Shown here: piece by piece, positions 1 to 5,347 of the stretch
How positions within the stretch are numbered: the first letter of the stretch is position 1
Layout of the letters: each line of letters opens with the position of its first letter
Origin: RGIG7300 sp045133915
GTDB taxonomy: Bacteria > Bacillota > Clostridia > Oscillospirales > CAG-272
Direction: 5' to 3'
DNA: 9,208 nt
NCBI GenBank assembly: GCA_045133915.1
Contig: JBGUUX010000088.1
Coordinates: 1-9,208, forward strand
Notes under the pieces: model-generated
Told to the model about the DNA's origin: nothing
Seen by the model: only the letters and a program-made list of their open reading frames with translations
Database searches by the model: none
Made by a program: the position numbers and the translations under genes

Positions 1-380
1 GAGATTATAAAGGATATAAGGGTCTCAAAGGAGTCCTGCCTGAGTATCCTTATTCCCTTGCCTGCCTCGATTGCCTCTTTTATAGTAACATCACCGCCGA
101 AACGGTTTTCTATATCAGAATTCATTATCTCATAATCAAGGTCAAGGGAAAGAAAATCGAAAAGATTTTCGTCAAAGTCGGATTTTGAGGTATTATAGAT
201 CCTTACCGCATCTTCGCTTTCCTGCGTGAAACGGTATTTTCTGCCCCGATATATCCCCGACACACCGCCCAGAGGGTCGGGGTCAAAACGAAAGCACTGT
301 CCGCAGTCAAAGATCTTTTCAACAGAAAAGCAACTTAATTCACTTAACTCTATATAATTTTTAAATTCTTGTATTTTCAT
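1..380 (-). CDS. ogg: 8-oxoguanine DNA glycosylase/AP lyase, N-terminal part (partial)
   Basis: Base-excision repair enzyme that removes 8-oxoguanine opposite cytosine and cleaves the abasic site. The ATG is at 380 and the frame stays open to the window edge, giving 126 residues, roughly the first 40% of the family length. Seen: FDCGQCFRFD at residues 24-33, which matches the start of the OGG N-terminal domain, and GIRILRQDSFETLISFI at 109-125, which matches the entry into the HhH-GPD fold (family form: LRQDPFETLISFI). The catalytic helix-hairpin-helix Lys and Asp would lie beyond the left edge. The start lies 5 nt past the stop of the upstream membrane-protein gene. Its ribosome-binding site (AAGAAGG, about 8 nt before ATG) sits inside the end of that gene, so translation is probably coupled. 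Identification is by motif recognition; AlkA-type glycosylases are a less likely alternative. Confidence 0.87.
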   Translation of the reverse strand, partial: MKIQEFKNYIELSELSCFSVEKIFDCGQCFRFDPDPLGGVSGIYRGRKYRFTQESEDAVRIYNTSKSDFDENLFDFLSLDLDYEIMNSDIENRFGGDVTIKEAIEAGKGIRILRQDSFETLISFII

Positions 381-385
381 ATTTA

Positions 386-718
386 TCAGCCTTCTTTTTT
401 ATAGGTCTTACGGTTACGGCAATAAGATAAAATAGACCCCGCAAAAAAGCCTAACGCTAATACAACAATAGAAAAGATTACTTTTATGATATCGTTAAAG
501 AATAATATCGGTATTATATTTATTACAGAAAAAACTATATGCATCAAGGCAACAGATCTGTTGTGAATCAACATCTCTTTTCCTTCGGGTTTCTGCATGC
601 TTTCGGGGGTATATGCCGTTTCTCCGGTTTCATTGTTGTCCTTAAAATGCGATATTGCAATAACCACTGCAACGATTATACATGCCAAAGGTACTAAGGA
701 AATTTTCGATATAAACAT
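386..718 (-). CDS. small three-helix membrane protein of unknown function
   Basis: I do not recognise a family. With the start at 718 it is 110 residues long. It has an N-terminal hydrophobic segment (about residues 8-22, LACIIVAVVIAI), a polar loop rich in Glu, Lys and Asn (about 24-55), then two closely spaced hydrophobic segments (about 58-75 and 77-98), and a basic tail (YCRNRKTYKKEG). This suggests an integral membrane protein with a cytosolic basic end. An in-frame ATG exists at 733, but a GGAGG core lies just downstream of it and 8 nt before the ATG at 718, so 718 is the better start. It overlaps nothing and its stop is 5 nt from the ogg start, in the same transcript direction. It is more AT-rich than nth or mreB. 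It could be a lineage-specific accessory gene. The ORF is likely real, given the good ribosome-binding site; the function is unknown. Confidence 0.7.
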   Translation of the reverse strand: MFISKISLVPLACIIVAVVIAISHFKDNNETGETAYTPESMQKPEGKEMLIHNRSVALMHIVFSVINIIPILFFNDIIKVIFSIVVLALGFFAGSILSYCRNRKTYKKEG

Positions 719-740
719 AGCATTTACCTCCATATAATAA

Positions 741-752
741 GTTTACGTAAAC
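741..752. promoter_or_regulatory. perfect 12-bp palindrome upstream of the membrane-protein gene
   Basis: GTTTACGTAAAC is its own reverse complement. It lies about 22 nt upstream of the chosen ATG (718) of the membrane-protein gene and just outside the left arm of the DUF559 cassette. It could be an operator or transcription-factor site, or part of the original intergenic region into which the cassette went. No promoter hexamers of good quality surround it, so regulation is only a suggestion. Confidence 0.3.
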
Positions 753-761
753 CAAAACCTT

Positions 762-812
762 GCCTTCTCCAGCGGAGAAGGGGGACCACCTTTGGTGGTG
801 GATGAGGAGAGC
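762..812 (+). repeat. left inverted-repeat arm of the DUF559 cassette, two hairpins
   Basis: This 51-bp arm pairs with 1217-1265 on the opposite strand. Apart from two substitutions and one 5-versus-3-base loop region, the two arms are identical. It contains two self-complementary hairpins: CCTTCTCC-AGC-GGAGAAGG (763-781) and ACCACC-TTT-GGTGGT (785-799). A further hairpin, GGAGAG-CAT-CTCTCC (806-820), bridges the arm's inner end and the DUF559 stop region. There is no T-run after the hairpins on either strand, so this is not a standard intrinsic terminator. It resembles hairpin-rich intergenic repeats of Firmicutes, but family membership cannot be confirmed here. Confidence 0.9.
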
Positions 813-823
813 ATCTCTCCGCA

Positions 824-1201
824 TCACTTTATTGGTTTTAATTCATTTACGGATATATTTATTTTATTTAAGATATCATTACATACTATATCAAAATTCA
901 TATTGATATCTATATTTGGATATCGTAAAACCGTTATACCTATTCTTCTTAGATCATAGTCTCTTTGTTTATCAGATTCATAGTTTTCTTCCGTACCATG
1001 CTGAGACCCGTCAAGCTCTATCACCACACGTTTGCTTGCTATATAGAAATCTACTATGTAGTTGCCTATGTTTTTTTGACGGTTAACGGTTACAGGCAAT
1101 CTTTTAAGAAAATCATACCATAGATGCTTTTCTTCGGGAGTCATATTTTTACGCAGGTTTTGTGCGTTAGAAACTAATTGTTTATTATATTTGTAACTCA
1201 T
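824..1201 (-). CDS. DUF559 protein, Vsr-like PD-(D/E)XK endonuclease fold
   Basis: This 125-residue protein is the usual single-domain DUF559 length. Family marks seen: the N-terminal LRKNMTPEEKHLWYDFLK (16-33), then NRQKNIGNYIVDFYI (40-54), VVIELDGSQH (59-68), and DLRRIGITVLRYPN (83-96) near the end. The putative metal-binding residues of the restriction-endonuclease-like fold are Asp51, Glu62 and Asp64, with His68 following; all are present, so the protein looks intact. DUF559 is related to the very-short-patch-repair fold, but the substrate of free-standing members is not established. The ATG at 1201 is preceded in frame by TAG TAA, so the start cannot lie further upstream. There is no good Shine-Dalgarno at normal spacing; the nearest AGGAG is in the arm, 18 nt away. 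It sits between nth and the membrane-protein gene inside inverted repeats and is much more AT-rich than nth. Confidence 0.85.
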   Translation of the reverse strand: MSYKYNKQLVSNAQNLRKNMTPEEKHLWYDFLKRLPVTVNRQKNIGNYIVDFYIASKRVVIELDGSQHGTEENYESDKQRDYDLRRIGITVLRYPNIDINMNFDIVCNDILNKINISVNELKPIK

Positions 1202-1216
1202 AGTTTACTATGCTCT

Positions 1217-1265
1217 GCTCTCCTCATCCACCACTACGTGGTCCCCCTTCCCCGCTGGGGAAGGC
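1217..1265 (-). repeat. right inverted-repeat arm of the DUF559 cassette, overlapping the nth 3' end
   Basis: This 49-bp inverted partner of 762-812 has hairpins CCTTCCCC-GCT-GGGGAAGG (1246-1264) and ACCAC-TAC-GTGGT (1230-1242). Relative to the left arm, one T-A pair of the first stem is replaced by a C-G pair, so pairing is preserved. Positions 1224-1265 are also the last codons and stop of nth. Confidence 0.9.
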
Positions 1266-1892
1266 TTTTTTACATATATCCGCCATGGGACAAGCGTCAC
1301 ATTTAGGCGCTCTTGCAGTACACCACTCGCGACCGAACCAGACCATACGGTGACAAAAGTCCACCTGCTTGTCCTTGGGGATAATGGGAATAAGAGCCTT
1401 TTCTACCTTATAGGGGTTCTTTTCACCCTTGGGACAAAGTCCCATGCGACCCGAAAGGCGTATACAATGGGTATCGGTAACTATAGAGGGAATACGGAAT
1501 ATATCTCCCAAAAGGAGATTTCCTATCTTACGGCCTACGCCGGGAAGCTCCAAAAGCTCTTCCATGGTCTGAGGCAGCTCGCCATTGTATTTTTCTATGA
1601 GTATTTTACAGCAGGCAGAGATATTTTTCGCCTTGGTCTTATAAAGTCCGCAGGGCTTAACGAAATTTTCGATAGCCTCAACCTCTGCTCCAGCCATCGC
1701 CTCAAGAGTTGGAATATATTTAAACATCTCTTCGCAGACGATGTTTACCCTCTTGTCTGTACACTGAGCCGAAAGGATACCCATAACAAGGAGTTTCCAG
1801 GGCTCGCCGTTATACTGAAGCGCACATTCTGCCGAAGGGTATATCTCCTCAAGCTTCTCTACGATAGCAAGAGCCCGTTCACGCTTAGTCAT
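1224..1892 (-). CDS. nth: endonuclease III (DNA glycosylase/AP lyase)
   Basis: Removes oxidised pyrimidines and cleaves abasic sites in base-excision repair. Numbered from a GTG at 1913, the helix-hairpin-helix LPGVGRKIGN is at 123-132 with catalytic Lys129, the catalytic Asp147 is in TDTH, and the 4Fe-4S cluster cysteines are Cys198, 205, 208 and 214 (C-X6-C-X2-C-X5-C). The conserved LSAQCTDKRVN is also present. I prefer the ATG at 1892 (MTKRERALAIVEKL, 222 residues) because family members start this way; neither start has a clear Shine-Dalgarno. The ATG overlaps the stop of the MreB-like gene by 8 nt (ATGACTAA), which suggests translational coupling. The last 13 residues (AFPSGEGGPRSGG) and the stop codon come from the right arm of the DUF559 cassette, so the native C-terminus has been replaced just after the cluster. 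The catalytic core is complete. Confidence 0.95.
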   Translation of the reverse strand: MTKRERALAIVEKLEEIYPSAECALQYNGEPWKLLVMGILSAQCTDKRVNIVCEEMFKYIPTLEAMAGAEVEAIENFVKPCGLYKTKAKNISACCKILIEKYNGELPQTMEELLELPGVGRKIGNLLLGDIFRIPSIVTDTHCIRLSGRMGLCPKGEKNPYKVEKALIPIIPKDKQVDFCHRMVWFGREWCTARAPKCDACPMADICKKAFPSGEGGPRSGG

Positions 1893-2892
1893 TGAACTGA
1901 GGGAAGGGATCACGGAGCAGAACGTCGAAGATCTTACGGTTTTCGATGATCATACCCAGTCCCTCTATAGCGCACTCGGTAGAGTTTACGCATATCTGTA
2001 CGGGGATCTCAAGGGTATTCTCCATAAGGGTCTTGATGCCGCCGTCAAGAGCGCCACCGCCTGTAAGAAGGATTCCTCTTTCCTTAACGTTATTAAGGAT
2101 ATGCTGGGGAAGCTTCTTCAGTATAGCATCAATATTGGCAACAAGATAAACCGCAAAGGGATTCATTATCTCAACGGTCTGAGCGGAGTTTATGGTAAGG
2201 TCACAAGGCAGACCGGTAACGAGATCTATACCCACAAAGTCGTAACCGCCCACCGAGTATGAGGAATGAACCGATCCTATAGTCTCACGGATGGTTCTTG
2301 CCATACGCTCGGTGATAGAAGCGTTATACTCGTTCTTGATATAAGCAATGATAGCCTGATCCAGCTTGTTACAACCGTACGGTACGGTACGGGAAAGCTT
2401 GGTAGCACAACCCTTGACGATACCGATCTCGGAGTTTGCGGCTCCTATATCGCAGATCAAAAGCTCCTTTTCGTCGTTTAAGGGCGCACCCGAACCCATA
2501 ACGCATACGGTAGGCAGATCAACACACTTTATACTCTTTGCCCCCGCCTCTGTAAGCATCTCAACTATAGCGGAAACGTCGGCGCTGCTCTGTCCGCCGT
2601 GACTTGCAAAGATAATGTCGGGACGGCGTATGCCGGTCTTTTTGATAGCACGGGTAACTATCATCTGCATTCTTTCATAGTCACTTACGTTACCCTGATA
2701 GATATGTGTGATAAGGTCAACCGCACCGGGTGTCTTGTTATAGATATTGATAGCCTCCTGGCCTACAGCCAGATGCTCCTGTGTATAAGTATCCACCGCA
2801 ACTGCGTTGGGCTCACGGGCAACCACACCCTGTCCCTCTACGTAAACGGTAGTAACGTTGCTTCCGAGATTTATTCCTAAGGTTTTGCTCAT
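1885..2892 (-). CDS. mreB: divergent MreB/Mbl-like bacterial actin
   Basis: Cell-shape actin homologue, expected to form membrane-associated filaments guiding peptidoglycan synthesis. The 335 residues match MreB length. The actin-fold motifs are in order: phosphate-1 GINLGSNVTTVYV (6-18), phosphate-2 CDIGAANSEIGIV (147-159), connect/helix ERMARTIRETIGSV (195-208) and adenosine motif ILLTGGGALDGG (274-285). Each nucleotide motif is altered relative to canonical MreB. The phosphate-1 Asp is Asn8, GGGTTE is GAANSE, and the IEEP segment that supplies the hydrolytic Glu is VDLP (124-127), so ATP hydrolysis may be weakened or lost. The start is well supported by AGGAG 6 nt upstream, which overlaps the maf stop. 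The maf-mreB order is typical of shape loci, but mreC and mreD do not follow. It is probably an Mbl/MreBH-type paralogue; the gene symbol denotes the family. Confidence 0.88.
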   Translation of the reverse strand: MSKTLGINLGSNVTTVYVEGQGVVAREPNAVAVDTYTQEHLAVGQEAINIYNKTPGAVDLITHIYQGNVSDYERMQMIVTRAIKKTGIRRPDIIFASHGGQSSADVSAIVEMLTEAGAKSIKCVDLPTVCVMGSGAPLNDEKELLICDIGAANSEIGIVKGCATKLSRTVPYGCNKLDQAIIAYIKNEYNASITERMARTIRETIGSVHSSYSVGGYDFVGIDLVTGLPCDLTINSAQTVEIMNPFAVYLVANIDAILKKLPQHILNNVKERGILLTGGGALDGGIKTLMENTLEIPVQICVNSTECAIEGLGMIIENRKIFDVLLRDPFPQFND

Positions 2893-2901
2893 TTTTGTCT
2901 C

Positions 2902-3483
2902 CTAAACGTTAAATTCTGTTGTAAGTATTTTTTTAAGTAATTCGGTGGGAAGTCCTATTACGTTATTTAGACTTCCTTCTATGGCAGAAACAAACTTTCC
3001 TGCCTCACCCTGAATGCCGTAGCTGCCTGCTTTATCCATAGGATCACCCGAGTCTACGTATTCCCATATTTCAGCATCACCCATTTCTCTGAATATAACC
3101 TTGGTCTCATCATGGGTAGTAACCGTCTTTTCACGGCTTTCCACCGTGATACCGGTAAAAACGCTGTGGACCTTGCCGGAAAGACTCTTGAGCATATCAA
3201 AGGCGTCCTGTCTGTCTTTAGGCTTGCCGAGGATAACGTCTCCAAGGGCAACCACCGTGTCGGATGCTATAAGAATGTCATTTTCATCAAGTTCCTTTGG
3301 ATAAGCATCCGCCTTGCGCTTTGAAAGTATCTCTACAAAGCGGCAGGGGCTGACCTTTTCTTCTATTGTTTCGTCTGCATCGGTTGGGCAAACGGTAGGG
3401 ATTATGCCAAGCTCACCCAGAAGCTCACGTCTTCTGGGAGAAGCAGAGGCTAATATATAATTTTTAATCATATACAAATACAA
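2902..3483 (-). CDS. maf: Maf family nucleoside triphosphate pyrophosphatase (YhdE type)
   Basis: House-cleaning enzyme that hydrolyses dTTP, UTP and modified pyrimidine nucleotides to monophosphates; historically named for septum inhibition. Seen: ILASASPRRRELL (10-22), the phosphate-binding start of the family; ASDTVV (73-78) with the conserved Asp; GKPKD (90-94); and DKAGSYGIQGE in the second half, which is the dTTP/UTP (YhdE) version, not the m7GTP (YceF) one. The length of about 190 residues is normal. Start choice is uncertain. A TTG at 3483 has GGAG 5 nt upstream. The ATG at 3471 gives the family-typical MIKNYILASASPRR, but the GGAG is then 17 nt away. The gene precedes mreB with a 9-nt gap, a conserved pairing in many bacteria. 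Confidence 0.93.
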   Translation of the reverse strand: MYLYMIKNYILASASPRRRELLGELGIIPTVCPTDADETIEEKVSPCRFVEILSKRKADAYPKELDENDILIASDTVVALGDVILGKPKDRQDAFDMLKSLSGKVHSVFTGITVESREKTVTTHDETKVIFREMGDAEIWEYVDSGDPMDKAGSYGIQGEAGKFVSAIEGSLNNVIGLPTELLKKILTTEFNV

Positions 3484-3549
3484 ATCTACTCCATTCCGTG
3501 TGATTTGAAAGGCATACTGACGGGCGCAGTATGGCAGAGGCGACTCGCC
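3484..3549 (-). other. structured spacer between the U32 and maf genes
   Basis: This 66-nt gap carries several short inverted repeats: GAGGCG-ACT-CGCCTC (3537-3551, reaching into the U32 stop codon), CATACTG / CAGTATG with a 7-nt loop (3513-3533), and CAAATC / GATTTG (3481-3507). The last has the maf GGAG in its loop and the TTG start in its stem. There is no T-run, so it is not a standard terminator. It may be an RNA processing or translation-control element, or a degenerate intergenic repeat. Confidence 0.4.
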
Positions 3550-5223
3550 TCATTTTATCCTTCTTATTCCGTTATTTTTTGGTGTATGCTTTTCATAAGC
3601 TGTAAGCACAGCCTTTACCTCTTCCCTTGTTTCGGTAGAGAAAATGAAGTGGCGGTTATTGATAAATGCGTTTTTTAGATCCTTTTCACGGTCAAGCATA
3701 TATGTGACCTGCGAATTAAAGAGGATATCCCTGCCACCCTCGGTGACAATGGGGAACTTAGCATTTTTACGGTCGCGAAGCTCCTTTTGCATAAGTCTTT
3801 TTTCAAGTAACATAAGGGGCTGAGCGCCATATATAATAACAGATTTCTGTGTGATTATATCTCTTATCTGAGCAAGAGTAAGCTCGGGAGAGAGGATAAC
3901 GTCCTCTATACCCATTTCAATAAGAGCTGCCGCTGATCTTGCGTTAAAGGCGTTAAGTCTGAAATCTCCGTGAATATGCGCTCCGCTCTGCCTTGCGATA
4001 TCAAGCTGACCTATGTTGGTAAGCATTATATGCTCGGGGTTGAGCGCTTTTACTTTATTTATTACGTTTTCCTTGTCACGGTCGTAGATGACCGGAGGCA
4101 GAAGTACTCCGTTTGCCCTTTTGGGGTCATAAGACTCAAGAGGCAGATAAACTATATCAAAGGGATGTTCCTTGGGAATAGAATTTGCATCATAGAATCT
4201 TGCGGACAGGCATTTCTTTGCCTTTTCCTTTGTGTAATCAGAAAGCTCTATTTCTTCGGGAGCGCTTCTGTTATAAGGTTCTATCTCGGGCTTGGCGGGT
4301 GCCTCGGTCTGCTTTTTTGCAGAACGGTAGGTGGCGGCCTTGTCCGCTTCGCTACGTATACCGTTCATAGCCTTTGAGATCTTACCAACGTAATAGCCGT
4401 CGGTAAAGCCGCTACGTGAAAAGAGATTTTCAAGCTCCTTTATCTCAGCAGGAGTTGCCCCACGCTTTTCATCAAGAAGTCTGCGGTATATACGGGTAAC
4501 ACCGTAAACGTAGTCGGGACTCTTCATACGTCCTTCTATCTTAAGTGAGCGTACACCCATATCTATTATTTCCGGAATATGCTCTGCCAGACACATATCC
4601 TTAATGCTTAAGGGGTATGAGCCGTTATACTGCATACGGCAGGGCTGAGCGCAAAGCCCGCGGTTACCGCTTCGCCCGCCTATAAGGGAGGACATAAGGC
4701 ACTGTCCCGAGTGGCTGACGCATATAGCACCGTGGATAAATATCTCAACATCAATGGGCGAGGTCTTGCAGAGATATGCAATATCCTCTCTTTTCATCTC
4801 TCTTGCCGTTACCATACGGGCAAAACCCATATCAGCCATAAGCTTTGCCGCTTCCAGATTATGACCCGACATCTGGGTAGAGCCGTGGATCTCAAAATCG
4901 GGGAAAATGCGGTGTACTTCCTTTGCCAATCCCATATCCGCACAGATAAGTGCGTCTACTCCTGCAAGATAAAGCTGCTTTATATATTCAAGAGCATCTT
5001 TCATCTCACGGTCAAGGATAAGGATATTTACGGTAACGTGAAGCCTTACTCCCCTCTTGTGACAGTAATCTGCCGCTTCCTTTATCTGTTCTATTGTAAA
5101 ATTGGTGGCGTTGATACGGGCATTGAATGCCGATCCGCCTATATATACCGCATCAGCTCCCCCTGCAACTGCGGCGCGAAGCGCCTCGGGTGAACCTGCG
5201 GGTGAAAGTAATTCGGGCAACAT
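3550..5223 (-). CDS. peptidase U32 family protein (probable Fe-S RNA hydroxylation factor)
   Basis: Named after a collagenase, but characterised relatives (RlhA, TrhP, UbiU/V) are iron-sulfur proteins supporting prephenate- or O2-independent hydroxylation of rRNA, tRNA or ubiquinone. The N-terminal half reads ELLSPAGSPEALRAAVAGGA (4-23), a TIM-barrel start. The U32 signature EIFIHGAICVSHSGQC follows, with Cys168 and Cys175, then GLCAQPC with Cys191 and Cys195, the likely cluster ligands. LKIEGRMKSPDYVYGV is the conserved continuation. After a charged linker (about 300-340), a second half shows TNIGQ, HGDFRLNAFNA and TEGGRDILFNSQ. At 557 residues it is longer than TrhP-type proteins and shorter than E. 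coli RlhA (about 650), so the precise target is undecided: rRNA C2501 or tRNA U34 hydroxylation are the candidates. The ATG has AAGG 8 nt upstream. It is the first gene of the minus-strand train. Confidence 0.88.
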   Translation of the reverse strand: MLPELLSPAGSPEALRAAVAGGADAVYIGGSAFNARINATNFTIEQIKEAADYCHKRGVRLHVTVNILILDREMKDALEYIKQLYLAGVDALICADMGLAKEVHRIFPDFEIHGSTQMSGHNLEAAKLMADMGFARMVTAREMKREDIAYLCKTSPIDVEIFIHGAICVSHSGQCLMSSLIGGRSGNRGLCAQPCRMQYNGSYPLSIKDMCLAEHIPEIIDMGVRSLKIEGRMKSPDYVYGVTRIYRRLLDEKRGATPAEIKELENLFSRSGFTDGYYVGKISKAMNGIRSEADKAATYRSAKKQTEAPAKPEIEPYNRSAPEEIELSDYTKEKAKKCLSARFYDANSIPKEHPFDIVYLPLESYDPKRANGVLLPPVIYDRDKENVINKVKALNPEHIMLTNIGQLDIARQSGAHIHGDFRLNAFNARSAAALIEMGIEDVILSPELTLAQIRDIITQKSVIIYGAQPLMLLEKRLMQKELRDRKNAKFPIVTEGGRDILFNSQVTYMLDREKDLKNAFINNRHFIFSTETREEVKAVLTAYEKHTPKNNGIRRIK

Positions 5224-5253
5224 ATTTTTTCCTTACTACTTGTAAAATCTGAT

Positions 5254-5283
5254 TTGAAGTGTTACAATATACATAATTATTAT
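5254..5283 (+). promoter_or_regulatory. candidate promoter for proB
   Basis: TTGAAG (5254-5259), an 18-nt spacer, then TATTAT (5278-5283) gives a plausible sigma-A-type promoter. The leader to the proB ATG would be about 58 nt. The leader contains GAAAAG-AC-CTTTTC (5303-5316), a small inverted repeat. The region is so AT-rich that alternative -10 boxes (for example TATATT at 5281) are possible. Confidence 0.45.
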
Positions 5284-5307
5284 ATTATATTTTTTATGAT
5301 ATGAAAA
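5279..5307 (-). promoter_or_regulatory. candidate promoter for the U32-maf-mreB-nth train
   Basis: On the minus strand TTTTCA (5302-5307) is followed after 17 nt by a perfect TATAAT (5279-5284), with about 48 nt of leader to the U32 ATG. The -10 box occupies almost the same bases as the predicted proB -10 on the other strand, so the two start sites would compete. A second TATAAT lies at 5284-5289 on the same strand with a poorer -35. Confidence 0.45.
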
Positions 5308-5347
5308 GACCTTTTCGACAAAAAATTTATTTTTTCAGGATAAAGTT

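Larger units (their letters stand above)
762..1265 (-). mobile_element. candidate inverted-repeat cassette carrying one DUF559 ORF
   Basis: A 504-bp unit made of a DUF559 ORF (824-1201) closely bracketed by two inverted arms of about 50 bp. The stop codon is 11 nt from one arm and the start codon 15 nt from the other, so almost nothing but the ORF lies inside. The interior is AT-rich while the arms are GC-rich. The right arm runs into the 3' end of nth. No target-site duplication is visible immediately outside the arms. The term mobile is inference from architecture; no transposase is present, and DUF559 itself is a nuclease-fold protein, not a known transposase. Confidence 0.5.

Noticed and set aside
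763..781. Hairpin of the left arm as an intrinsic terminator for nth/DUF559
   Set aside because: The stem is strong but neither strand has a T-run after it, and downstream genes are close and co-directional.
642..827. Minus-strand open frame of 61 codons across the left arm
   Set aside because: It reads through the repeat and into the membrane-protein gene in another frame, has no ribosome-binding site and no recognisable protein features; it is a shadow.
762..1265. Reconstruction of the pre-insertion nth end by removing the cassette
   Set aside because: Deleting 762-1265 keeps the nth frame (504 bases) but it then stays open far into the membrane-protein gene, so no convincing original C-terminus or target duplication can be recovered from this sequence alone.
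3486..3515. Nine-codon leader peptide upstream of maf
   Set aside because: An ATG-to-TAG frame exists, but it has no ribosome-binding site and no regulatory codon bias; frames this short occur by chance.
5303..5316. GAAAAG-AC-CTTTTC in the proB leader as an attenuator
   Set aside because: The stem is only 6 bp and AT-rich, there is no alternative antiterminator or leader peptide, and the following T-rich stretch is interrupted; it is too weak to call.
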